Shown piece after piece: positions 54,081 through 64,000 of a stretch of DNA of 64,000 nt. Position numbers and translations under genes: made by a program. The notes beneath the pieces were generated by a model. The model did not search any database. It worked only from the letters and a program-made list of their open reading frames with translations, and was not told the origin of the DNA. The stretch is from Cyprinodon diabolis. Its lineage: Eukaryota > Chordata > Actinopteri > Cyprinodontiformes > Cyprinodontidae. Within the stretch, counting starts at the first letter, position 1. Each line of letters begins with the position of its first letter. The stretch covers positions 14,019,655 through 14,083,654 of the forward strand of contig CM060081.1 in the NCBI GenBank assembly GCA_030533445.1. Reading direction: 5' to 3'.

Positions 54081-57000
54081 GTCCCGATTTAACGAACTTA
54101 GTCCTCAAAACATAAAATAACATAATGCACATTCCTGTGACTGGCTGACTTGATTAATAATACAATGGTTTTCAAGGAGGATCTCCTAAAAGGTGGTGTT
54201 AATGCAGTGACTGCAAAGGTACGGAGCAGGAGGAGGAGGAAGAGCGCTTAGCTGTAGCATGGCTACGCTAACAGGCTAGCAAAAGTCTAATCGGCTACAG
54301 GATGCATCGGAGGTGATAAAGGTCACGTAGACATTTTGGGAACGTAATCAGAGATGAGGAGAGAAGAATATAGAAAACACAAGGAGCCACACTGGACTCT
54401 GTTATTTAGAGATGTTTTGTTTTTCCATGAAGCAGCGTAATCTTGAATTGAGTTGATTTATTTTGGTTTCCTATTTTTCTTTTCTTTCTTTTTCTTTCAG
54501 AAGAATAAATTTAAATACAATATTTATAAATGAATTTTCCTTGCTTACTTTTATTTTGCTTTCACAAAACAAAACTTGAAAAATATTTGCAAGAAAATTG
54601 CCAATTTCTGAGGATTATTTTTTCAACCTTGGTCATTATTTATATCTATTTTTTTCACGATACACAGAACAGTCTCATTGAGGTACAAAGTCGTATTTAC
54701 AAAACACACCAGTTCAACTCATTCAATAACAGTTAAAACAGAGATACTATAATATAATGCAGAAGACATCATTCAGGGAATTAGTGAGAATTTATGTCCT
54801 GGATGAGAAACTGTTTGCCAATGAGACCCAAGAAAAGCTACAGTATGGAGAACGGAGGATGTTATCATCCTATTGCTCCTAACTGGTGTGCCTCTGCATC
54901 TATAGCCTGAAGGGAACAGTTCGACCGGATCCATGGCTCCGGCTCTAGCTTTTAGTTCTCTGATCTAAAACAGACAGGACTAATCACTGTGTGGCCCATA
55001 ATGTACTAACAGTTATCGGTAATCAGCAAATTTAAGATTGCAGCTGCGATGGAGCAATGCTTTATTAATATACTTTATTATGTCTAAAAATGGTTAATAT
55101 TGTTGAAATTTCACCAATTGGTTTTCTTAAAAATAGAAGTTTATGTGTCACTTCTGTGTCATGTTGGTTTTTTTTTTATTTATTAATTTTTTTTTAACCT
55201 CTGACTCTGTTAGTCCCACTTTGAAAAGGGTTCCACCAAAACTACATTAGTCTGGTTGGCCAGGCTACCTCACCTGACATCTCTCCATGCCTCCCCTGGA
55301 TAGCAGGGGCACCTTGCCTTATCGCTAAAGGAGTGCCCAGTTACACTGCAGAGGAAGGTCATGTCAGCAGTTTGCTCTTGTTCGTACAATCATGACGTTG
55401 ATTTCATTCATGACCATACGTAAGGCTTAAATTGGCCCACCAGTAAATCAAGAGATTTTGCCTGTTTGCTCAGCTCCCTCTTCCCTCAGCAAATAGAAAA
55501 GAAAATAGAAGCATGCCAAACTTTCCAGTGTTACACTTTTGGTGAATCTATAGAGCAAAATTAAACATTGTCTTTTCCCTTTGTGTTTGTCTATCACATA
55601 CAATCTCAATAAAATGCTCTGCACCCAGGAAATGAAATGTGACTATATGTATGTACAAGAGTCAGGATTTTATACCAAAATGTAAATGAATGTAACATAA
55701 TGTTTGGTGTGAGCAACTGTTTTAGCTTCATGGCAAACAGAAAATCTCCTCAGTGATTAAACATGTTTAGATTTGGAAGAATACAAGTCAATAATCAGCA
55801 GAAGGCAGGTGGCCTTAATCTAATCTGTTGACTGGAATCCGAGCTGCCGACTCCAAGGACCCTCTTGACTACAAAGTTCTGCTATTGATTTGCTTAAAGA
55901 AAGAAAAATCCATCTTCAGAGCTTATAGAAAGTAGCATGAGAGCAGAGCAGTACATATTCACATAAAAACATGCTCTGCTCTGCATTCTATGTATAATGG
56001 AGATTAAAAAACACTGAAAGCAATTAGATTTTTTCTTTCAAATACTAACACTCACATAAATACTTGGAAAATATGAAAATGCATGCATGGATTAATGTCT
56101 AAATAAGAAGGAGAGAGGGGGTATTATTTAACATTCATGTTTTTTTGTTCAGAGAAGTCAGAGATTTATATACCTGGATTCTCACAGACAGTTTGTGAGA
56201 ATAGAGTTTGCAAAACTCAAGAGGCTCCAGTTTGGATTAAAATCCAGGAACCTCTTGTTCAGAGCCAACGGTGCCAGGAGCTACAGACCAAGAAGGCAAA
56301 AACTAATATTTAAGTAATGAAAAAAATGATGATTAGTTGATATATTTGAGTTTTAATCTACTGCATATTCCCAAGTTTCTTTCCTTGTTTATACTCTTTG
56401 TTTTTTTTTTCTGCCGTTACTATGCTTCATGCCTCAGTTCTTACTTCAGAGTTTTCTTTATAACAAGATTCAACTACGTGCTAGTTCAACATGTTTTTTT
56501 TTTTTATGTCTGTGTAAGTTATAAGATTTTTCTATCAAATTGGCTATATTTTAACCACAGGGCTCCACAGTTCCAGTCTGCATTTTGGTCAAGTTTTGAC
56601 CCCTCAGCCCTTGACAGACTGTCAGAAACTATGGAAATTTCTAACAGATTTCATAATTCTTCCTTTTTTGGTTCTTGATTAATCTCTAATCATCAGATAG
56701 TTTGCACCATTAGATCAAAAAATTGTTTTTTTGTTCATTTCCATTAGTGACTTTGTATCTATTTACTGAGGACAGTTATCATATATTTAGTCAATTAATG
56801 GACTCTTTGTGGACTCTGTATGGTTATGGCACTGCACCAAGATTTCCACAAATCTCTGTAAGATAACCTGATTATCTGACTCACTGAGTCTAGCTTCCAT
56901 TACTTTTTACATAGCTGTACATCCCATCCAATGATCAGCAGCTGTAGACACTGCAGCCCCTTCCTTACAGCACATTTCCCTCTAACAACAGCTCCTCCCC

Positions 57001-58171
57001 TGGGAGAGACACTCATTTTTGTTGGGTGAAGTGAGTGCAAAACCCAGAATATACTTCTCACATAGCAGTAAAGAAGGTTATTCACCAGGGCCAAGGAGAC
57101 AAGTAGCTCACCTTTGCTTGACCTGGCATGGACTGAGTTGCTCACAGCAGGCAGTGGGCGAGCAGTTGCCGCTCTTAAAAAAAGAAATGCTCATTTTCAC
57201 AGCAGAGCCATAGAAACTCCTCAGTGGGACACAGTCAACTCTGGACAGTTCTGGGATGGATGCGACAGACTCTTCTCCACCTCTGGCTAGAATATGTTGG
57301 GTATGAAGGCGTTGATAAATAATGAATATAAAATGTTATAATATAAAAATGCTAAAAACTGAAAAGCGTCTTCACTATATGAACTGGATTTCCCACATAA
57401 GTACCAAGGACAGCCATATAGTAAGGACAGTCACAGTACCCATGAAACCTGCTCATTAAATCAGCCCAATCTTTCCCAGTTATCAAAGCTGTTTAGTATA
57501 TTTTATAGTGAACACAGATTACTGTTAAATAGCTTCTAAAAGTAACACATTTGGCTTTCAAAAGAAATTTCTCCAGGCAACGGTAAGTCATGCCAGACAA
57601 GAAAAGACATGCTTTTTGTGCTTTTCCCTGCTTGTCACAGACATGGAGGGTCTTCCACTTGGGTGGATATCACTCAGTCATTAATGTTGTCCATGCTTTC
57701 ATTGGAACTCATCGGTCACAAATGATTTGATGATGCTAAGTGTATAAGGTGCGTAGGCTGTGCTGTGGCTTGTTTTATGACCATTAGAATCAATACAATT
57801 TTATTTAAGCCAGAAAGCACAGACTGTGTTAGGTTTGGAATTATAACTACAGTTGCAATGACAGATGTAAAATGAACACAAATACATTTGCAGCCTTGAG
57901 CATGTTTACATTTCTGCCCACTGAGAACCTTGTGCACCTTTAAAAAGAACAGGCATTTATCAATGCTTTGATTACAAAGACAAACCAACATCCTGTATTT
58001 TGAATTTTTTTGTATTTATTGTTGGTAAATGTAGCAAAATACTTGAATGTTTCCACATTTTTCTATATATTACATCTGTAAACATCACTGTATTTTTTTA
58101 GCATTGAGGAGAAATTACAAAGAACAATAGTAAATAGTGTTGCTCCTTTTTCCAATACTTTCTTTAAAAAG
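54081..58171. other. Intergenic DNA, nothing recognised
   Basis: Four kilobases of mostly AT-rich unique sequence without a named repeat, domain-bearing frame or splice-flanked exon. Confidence 0.45.
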
Positions 58172-58176
58172 TGTTG

Positions 58177-59149
58177 TGTCATGAAAGGGACAGATGGACT
58201 CAGTATTCAAGGTGAGACAGTCACTAGGAAAGTTCAAAATGTTTATTAAAATAAACATAACAGAACAGACAGAACAGAAGTGCGACAGAACTGAGGACCG
58301 CAGCAGCTGCCGGAGGGGGGCGGAGCACTACCCCATCACTGACACTCTGGAGCGAGAAAAACAGGTAAGTGACCACGATCATCTGAGGGGGAAGATGATT
58401 ATCCGAGTGAGTCACTTACCTGGTTTTATGGTTCATTCCGTCCTCTCAATCAAAGGCAGGATCAGCCGATGCACTGCCAAAGACATGCAGCGCTGAGCTG
58501 CCCAGAGCATACTGATGCAACAATCCCAGTGAGAAGACAGGAATATGATCCCGGTGAGTGATACAGATCAGAAAGGAAAGATCAGGAATCCAGGAGTCCG
58601 CCCGGTCAGGGGTTCCGATCCAAATGGGAACAGACAGATCCAGGGTTCGAGGAAGCCACAGAGCGCCCAGATGCAGAAGGTTTCAGAGTTCCATGCGTCG
58701 AACGAGCTCAGACAGAATCGCACAGATGCAGCCAGGCAGCATCCAGCAGGAATCCAAAGATAATTCAGGCAACAGATCAGATGGGAACAGACAGGCTCAG
58801 TGGTTGAGAGGGGAGAGAATCAGAATCATTGGGAAACACTGACACGTTCTCACCACTGGCTGGTGAATAAACTCGCCTGAAGACACTGGCTCATAAAAAA
58901 TCTGCTGGGAAAGGCACATGAACCTTGAACTAACTCAAACCAGAACAACAAAACAGAACCAACAGAAAACAAACAGAAAAAAAAAACATACCAGAATAAC
59001 TAAGATGATCTGGCCCCTAGAGCTGGGCTGAGCCTTACAGAAAGGAACAGACGCAAGTGGATGCGATCAGTGATAATTAGAGACCAGGCAGAGTTAGGCA
59101 GGTAAGGGACATGAACAATTAAGGTAAACTATCAGGGCAAATCATGACA
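58177..59149 (-). mobile_element. Solo LTR, minus orientation
   Basis: Starts TGTCATGAAAGGG and ends GCAAATCATGACA, so the termini TGTCATGA/TCATGACA are inverted. The flanking pentamers TGTTG (58172-58176) and TGATG (59150-59154) match at 4 of 5. On the minus strand TTTTAATAAAC near 58240 is the poly(A) signal, close to the LTR end. 973 bp, with no internal coding region next to it. Confidence 0.78.
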
Positions 59150-59691
59150 TGATGTGTAGACTTATATTTAGTCTCAACCAAAAACAGTGCAGTTAACTAA
59201 CTTCAGAAAGCTAGCAGGGATTAAAGTCATTCTGTTTTGTGAGGGCCTCTGAAGTTTATTAGAGGACCTAAGGGAACAAACAGCATCTCAAAGGCCAAGA
59301 CATGTAGACAATTGAGGAAGCATTGTCAACTAGAATTATCATGCAACATCCAAGGCTTTGCCCCTCTCACATTAAGGTGTTTAGTCCATCGTCAAAATAT
59401 TGGAAAAGAAGAGATGAAGTTTTGGAAGACCTGTAGAAATCCACATCTGGGTAAGGTAAGATGAAAAGTCTCATAAAAATTCGACTTTACGCTTACATGG
59501 ACATATAAAATAAATGTTATTTGACAAGATGCTGACAGAAAGTCATAAAAAGTCCAAAATACGTTTTTTTAAAGCCTTTTAGGGAACACAGCAAATATGT
59601 AGAAGAATGAATAAATACCTGTATTATCCAACATGATAAGCTAATTCTGAGAAAGGAAAATAACACTTTACATTTTCTGAAACAGGCCAGT
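59150..59691. other. Spacer between LTRs
   Basis: AT-rich; nothing recognised except the target duplications at its edges. Confidence 0.5.
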
Positions 59692-60432
59692 TGTCAGGAC
59701 TCCTGTTTTGTGTCTGTGTTTCTGTGTTTGTCTCCCTTCATCCACCAGGAGGCGCCTGGTTCTGGTCCGCCTCCTCACACACCTGCGGATGGTTTCCTCG
59801 TTAGACGGAGTGTTCTTAAGCTGCTGACTGCCACTACTTCGACGCCAGAGCGCTTGCCAGTTTAGGGTACTCTAGCCAAGCAGAGTTTGCTGAGTCAAGC
59901 TGAGTTTTTGTCAATCGGAGTTTAACTTCGTTTTCTATTTTCCTCTTGGCAGGAAGTTGTCCTGCTAACTGGATCTCTTGGACCTTCACACCCTGGAAGG
60001 ATAAACTGAGCTTCAAACTGAGCTGTGATTCAAACAGGAGGTTTGGATCCACTTTCCCCAAGAGATCGTTTGAGCTTTCCACTGAGAAAGGGATTATTCT
60101 CCACTATGACCCGTTCAAGTACCACAGGAAATCTGAGTGGCAGTCAGTTTCTCCGTTCTTCAACAATCAACAGGAGTCAAGGATACAACAACTTCTCCGG
60201 AAATGTGAGTCGGCAACCAAAACCTCTTCTCCAAGTTTCTCGAGTCAAATTCCCCACAGAGCCTGAACTAACCACTGTGTCTTCCCCTCACTTTGCAGTT
60301 CCAGTTGAGCTGTGTTCAGAGCAACACTTCTCCCCTTGTTTTACTTCCTCAATAAAACCTGTTAAACCCTTCCCCTGGTCTCTCTGTTCGGTTTTCTGCA
60401 TTTTTGGGTCAATACTCTGTAACATCATGATA
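59692..60432 (+). mobile_element. Solo LTR, plus orientation (family shared with 63225-63847)
   Basis: Starts TGTCAGGACTCC and ends ACATCATGATA, a mutated ...TGACA end. It is flanked by CCAGT on both sides (59687-59691 and 60433-60437). The TCAATAAAACC poly(A) signal is at about 60350. It contains short frames that are chance. 741 bp. Confidence 0.85.
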
Positions 60433-60437
60433 CCAGT

Positions 60438-60700
60438 GACACGGTAAGACATGGTAATTGAAGTATCATGCAGGGGGATGACTTTTTCCTGTAGGGACTT
60501 GAAAGCCGGTCAGAGCTGATGGGAAGATGAATGGAGTAAAATTGAGGGCAATACAGGAAGAAATCTGTTAAATGCAAAAACATTTTACACTTTCAGGAGG
60601 TCACTTTCTTCAGGAAAACATAATCTAACCATTGACACAGATTTACCATGGAGGGGATTTATCCCAAAGCATATGTATCTGTCTGAATTATAATAAGGAT
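60438..60700. other. Spacer between LTRs
   Basis: No primer-binding site or retroviral coding sequence is visible after the LTR, which supports a solo LTR. Confidence 0.5.
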
Positions 60701-60705
60701 CTGCT

Positions 60706-61516
60706 GTCTTGATATTGGCACCGATGCCTGGTTTGATCACTCATTTCTCACACCTGCTTAGCTCTGCAAAGTTGTCATTATCCGCTTATCTGATCCACCG
60801 GCATTTGCCTCTACTTAACCAGCCTTAAGGCCAGTCATAAGTGCCAGATTATTTTGAGCCACGTGGTGAAACTAACTCTAGTGTACTTGTGTTCTGACTG
60901 CCTGATCCAGATCCGTTCTGCCTCTTGACCCCTTAGCCTGCCTGTTCCGATCTGATCTGTTTGACTGCTCTGTCTTCTAACTCCTGCCTGCTCTCTGCCT
61001 GCTTTTGTACTGACTGGAAAAGTTTCCCGACCACTGAGTCTGCCTGCCCTCATCCAGGCTGTCAGCCCCATTTAGTATGGTACCTGGAAATGTTGCCTGA
61101 ATTCATTTTGGATTCTTTTTCGGCACCTAAGGAGATCTCTGACGTCCTGGCTTTGACAATCGACCCTGTCTCAGACATCGGTTTTGGCTTCGCCCTCTGG
61201 ATTATCCTGCCAACATCCATCTGCTTGGTTCTGATCTCCTGCCTGTCCTCTGACCTCTGATACACCTGCGTCTGGGACTTGCTGAATGCCAACTACTGCT
61301 CTGGACAGACAGAACTATAAGACCAGGTTAGTGACTTACTTGTTTGTGATCATCCAATTCCAGAAAGAACAGGTCTCTAACATGCTGTCTCCATCCGCAG
61401 TGGTTCCTGCCTAAGATGCCAACGCTGTTCACCCTATTCTGTTGTTAATAAAACCTTCTAAGAAATTTTTTTTGTTCATCTCGAATTACTGGATCCTTCT
61501 GTGCAAAGCTCTGACA
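60706..61516 (+). mobile_element. Solo LTR of another family, plus orientation
   Basis: Starts TGTCTTGATATTGG and ends GCAAAGCTCTGACA. The 5-bp duplication TCTGC is exact on both sides (60701-60705 and 61517-61521). TTAATAAAACC near 61446 is the poly(A) signal. C/T-rich body (GCCTGCCTGTTCC). 811 bp, no internal region. Confidence 0.88.
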
Positions 61517-61521
61517 TCTGC

Positions 61522-62089
61522 CCAGTTCAATGCAGCTGATCTTAGTTACTTTGTAATAAAGGATTGATAGAAAAAAGTAGTTCTTGAGATGTAGAAATAT
61601 AGAAGCGACACAGGTCCAATTTCTACATTTTAATGCTGCCACCACTGTGGATCCTTGAGTCTTCATAAAAATGTACAACACTATTCAAATATTCAGCTAA
61701 AAAAATTAACATGATTTTAATTCTATTTCATCATTATTAACATTCTTTTGGTATTTTTTTTAATCAAATATCAATCACAACATTATCATGCCAAGTGTGT
61801 GACGATAACATGACATGATGTAGAAAAATTGATAAGGCATTTACTTTGTCAATCAGCAGTATGTGCCCTGCAATGTTGTGTGTACAGTTGGGAACCCCCC
61901 CCCCCCAAAAAAAAACAGAAAGGGTCGAATGACATTCACTATATTGAGACTCTGATGCTTTTCTTCTTTACAAATGTAAAGATTCCCTTACTTGTGGCTC
62001 TTTGAGTTGAAAATGTGTTTCTCTTGCCTCAGGTGTTGAATAGAGATTTAAAATATTCGGCGGAAAAGGATACAAGGAGGGAACATTTC
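61522..62089. other. Intergenic DNA
   Basis: AT-rich, with a C/A homopolymer junction at about 61896-61915. No gene. Confidence 0.5.
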
Positions 62090-62370
62090 AGAAGGTTGTT
62101 GAATAGAGACAGGATCCTCCAGGCGCTCTGTAATGTTCTGACCTCAGTGTAAATCCATCAATGACATTTTGTTAATGAACTGATCTATGATTTACACTGT
62201 CAGTGGAGCTCACTTCCTGCCGCCGCCTCTTACAAAGTGCTGACAGAGCCTCCATGTGTTCAGGAGACCTTTGTGTCATTGTGAGTGAGCTGATTTGTGT
62301 TAGTCCTCCTAAATCCCAAATCCAATCCGTTTGACAGCTGGGGGGGTCACTGCATACATTAGGAGTCAAA
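62090..62370. promoter_or_regulatory. Candidate conserved non-coding element
   Basis: Balanced and non-repetitive (GTAAATCCATCAATGACATTTTG, CACTGTCAGTGGAGCTCAC, CCGTTTGACAGCTGG). CCATCAAT and TTGACAG are Pbx/Meis-like words. No transposon similarity or coding evidence. Conservation untested. Confidence 0.28.
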
Positions 62371-63224
62371 AAATATGTTTTTCTGAAAAAAATAGCGTCT
62401 GCACAAAGCCAACAAATGAGCAACACTGGATGTGGTGTGTTTGCATATAGCTCTTGGGCTTCCATGCGTAACTACTTATGCATGGTGAAAACCCAGCAAA
62501 CACTATGCTGCAGCCCAAAAAAATAAAAAAAAAGCATAAGAAAAGTGTGCAAATTTTACCAATTATTTCTAGTCAAAAATTATCATCCAGCCACTCATTG
62601 TCTATAACTTGCATATCCTTCATCCTTGCATAACCTCAGAGAGATTATTGGCTATCAAAAATGGTCATTTAATCTTAGAATGTTGTTAGTTCATCACTGG
62701 TTAATAAAGGAAAAAAAGCAAAAATCTGTGTTTAATCAGCTGGGATCTACCCAAGGCCTTTCAGAAGACACTGAATCGTACACACGAACAACTTACTGCC
62801 AAGACTGGAGTCTTAACAACTTGAAAACCAGGCCATGCCTATTATTAATTACTTTGCTGTTGTTTTCATGTTCATGATACCTAAAACAGTGCAAATTTGT
62901 AACAGATCATGCGTAACGTTATCATGGAAAAAGTGCTTGATTTAATGGGGTCAACAGGATTTTTCTCCCCCAGACTTACTCCACCCTATGCTGCAGACCA
63001 GAAACACAAACACCTAGATGCAAGCGAACATGCATACAAATACACCACTCCCACAGCACCACCTCCAATCACAGTGGAGGACAGGCGTGTGCCCAAAGCA
63101 GGTGCGTGTACTTACTCACAGCCCATGGAGCTGGTGGCATGCACTGACTTTTAGAGGGACAGGGGCAGCTCCTGAGGGTTACTGTAGTATGTTTTCACAC
63201 ATTGTTTTTGGCAAATTGTGTTTG
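62371..63224. other. Intergenic DNA
   Basis: No named repeat. Short overlapping frames at 62909-63284 lack domains. Confidence 0.45.
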
Positions 63225-63847
63225 GCAGAGTGTTTGCCAGTTTTGGGTACTCTATTCAAGCTGAGTTTTGCTGAGTCAAACTGAGTTTTTGTCAACCTGA
63301 TTCTTAACGTTGTTTTTGTTTTTGCCCCTCGGCAGGAAGTCATCCTGCAAACTGGATTTTCGGACCTTCTCTCCCTGGAATGTTCTACTGAGCTTCAAAC
63401 TTATCTGGGGATACAAACCGGAGGTTAGAGCTTCACACTGAGCAAGGGATTCATCTGCACCACAGTCCGTTCAAGTACAGCAGGAAAACTGAGTGGCAGT
63501 CAGTCTTCTCCGTTCATCTACAAGCAACCGCATTCTATGTAACCCTGTCCGCCCTCCACCATATGAGACAAACACCGGAACACATTCCTCACCTACTGGA
63601 GTCTAAGAGTCAACCAATTCTCTGGAAATGTGAGTCTGCCTACCTTTCCTCCTCTTCAAGTTCGAAAATCAATTTTCCCACTGAACCTGAACTGTCTTCC
63701 CCTCACCTTTCAGTTCCGGTTGAGCAGTGTTCAGAACAACACTGGAATCTCCACAAAACCTCTCAATAAACCTGTTAAACTTTCCCCCTTTTCTCTCTGG
63801 ATTGGTTTATCTGCATGTGAATCTGAGCTCTTGACAAAATCATGACA
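63225..63847 (+). mobile_element. 5'-truncated LTR, same family as 59692-60432
   Basis: Collinear with the 3' four-fifths of the LTR at 59692-60432: TTGCCAGTTT.GGGTACTCTA, AACTGAGTTTTTGTCAA, GGCAGGAAGT..TCCTGC, AAACTGAGTGGCAGTCAG (63487), TCAATAAACCTGTTAAAC. It ends AAATCATGACA. The first ~155 bp of the LTR are missing. CCAGT follows at 63848-63852. Confidence 0.8.
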
Positions 63848-63852
63848 CCAGT

Positions 63853-64000
63853 TTTCAAAGACCAATTTTTTTGCAATCTTTCATGATTTATTTCCCTTCA
63901 AGAATGATTTTTTTTCTTGTAATTTCTGGTTCTACTGTATGTCACGGTTTTCGTCTGCCATTTTAGCATTATTGCATTATAATTTGAAGAGCACAAAATA
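63853..64000. other. Window end, nothing recognised
   Basis: AT-rich unique sequence. Confidence 0.5.

Noticed and set aside
1..64000. CRISPR array, prokaryotic operons or phage
   Set aside because: No spaced direct repeats of that form, no ribosome-binding-site/ORF organisation; sequence is vertebrate nuclear DNA.

Overview
The window is nuclear DNA of a ray-finned (teleost) fish. The evidence is one vertebrate-type terminal coding exon with a clear splice acceptor, AT-rich non-coding DNA with long TA and TG microsatellites, and a teleost-style mix of mobile elements: L2, L1 and RLE-type LINEs, a Ty3/gypsy element, several solo LTRs, hAT and PIF/Harbinger MITEs, Tc1 remnants and a tRNA-like SINE. 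I cannot name the species.

The only host protein-coding sequence I can defend is the last coding exon of the mitochondrial GTP-specific succinyl-CoA ligase beta subunit (SUCLG2) at 9623-9735 on the plus strand. Its 3' UTR probably ends near 10.5 kb. Everything upstream (1-9622) should then be the last SUCLG2 intron, loaded with transposons: an inverted-repeat element (0.59-1.85 kb), a hAT end, a rearranged Gmr1-like Ty3/gypsy pol (4.57-6.39 kb), an L2 LINE (6.79-8.47 kb) and a hAT MITE (8.50-9.03 kb).

From about 10.5 kb to the end I find no host exon, so this looks like a gene desert. It holds (a) a PIF/Harbinger element with a deleted transposase and a solo LTR nested in it (13.18-14.86 kb); (b) a 2.4-kb tandem duplication with a collapsed second copy (15.19-18.25 kb); (c) an L1 3' end and a solo LTR (20.4-22.3 kb); (d) a Harbinger MITE (27.8-28.4 kb) and a second L2 copy (30.6-31.6 kb); (e) a hAT-type element carrying a nested LTR and a perfect hairpin (34.89-36.21 kb), next to a minus-strand L2-like tail; (f) a TTAA-flanked MITE (47.7-48.2 kb); (g) an RLE-type LINE fragment sitting inside a TA microsatellite (49.8-50.3 kb); and (h) four LTRs at 58.2-63.85 kb.

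Between the repeats are several 200-500 bp stretches of balanced, non-repetitive sequence containing TAATTA-type cores. They have the look of conserved non-coding elements, but only alignment could show this. There is no operon-like logic: apart from the SUCLG2 exon, the window is a layered record of mobile-element insertion, nesting and LTR recombination. Target-site duplications, read directly from the sequence, date many insertions relative to one another.
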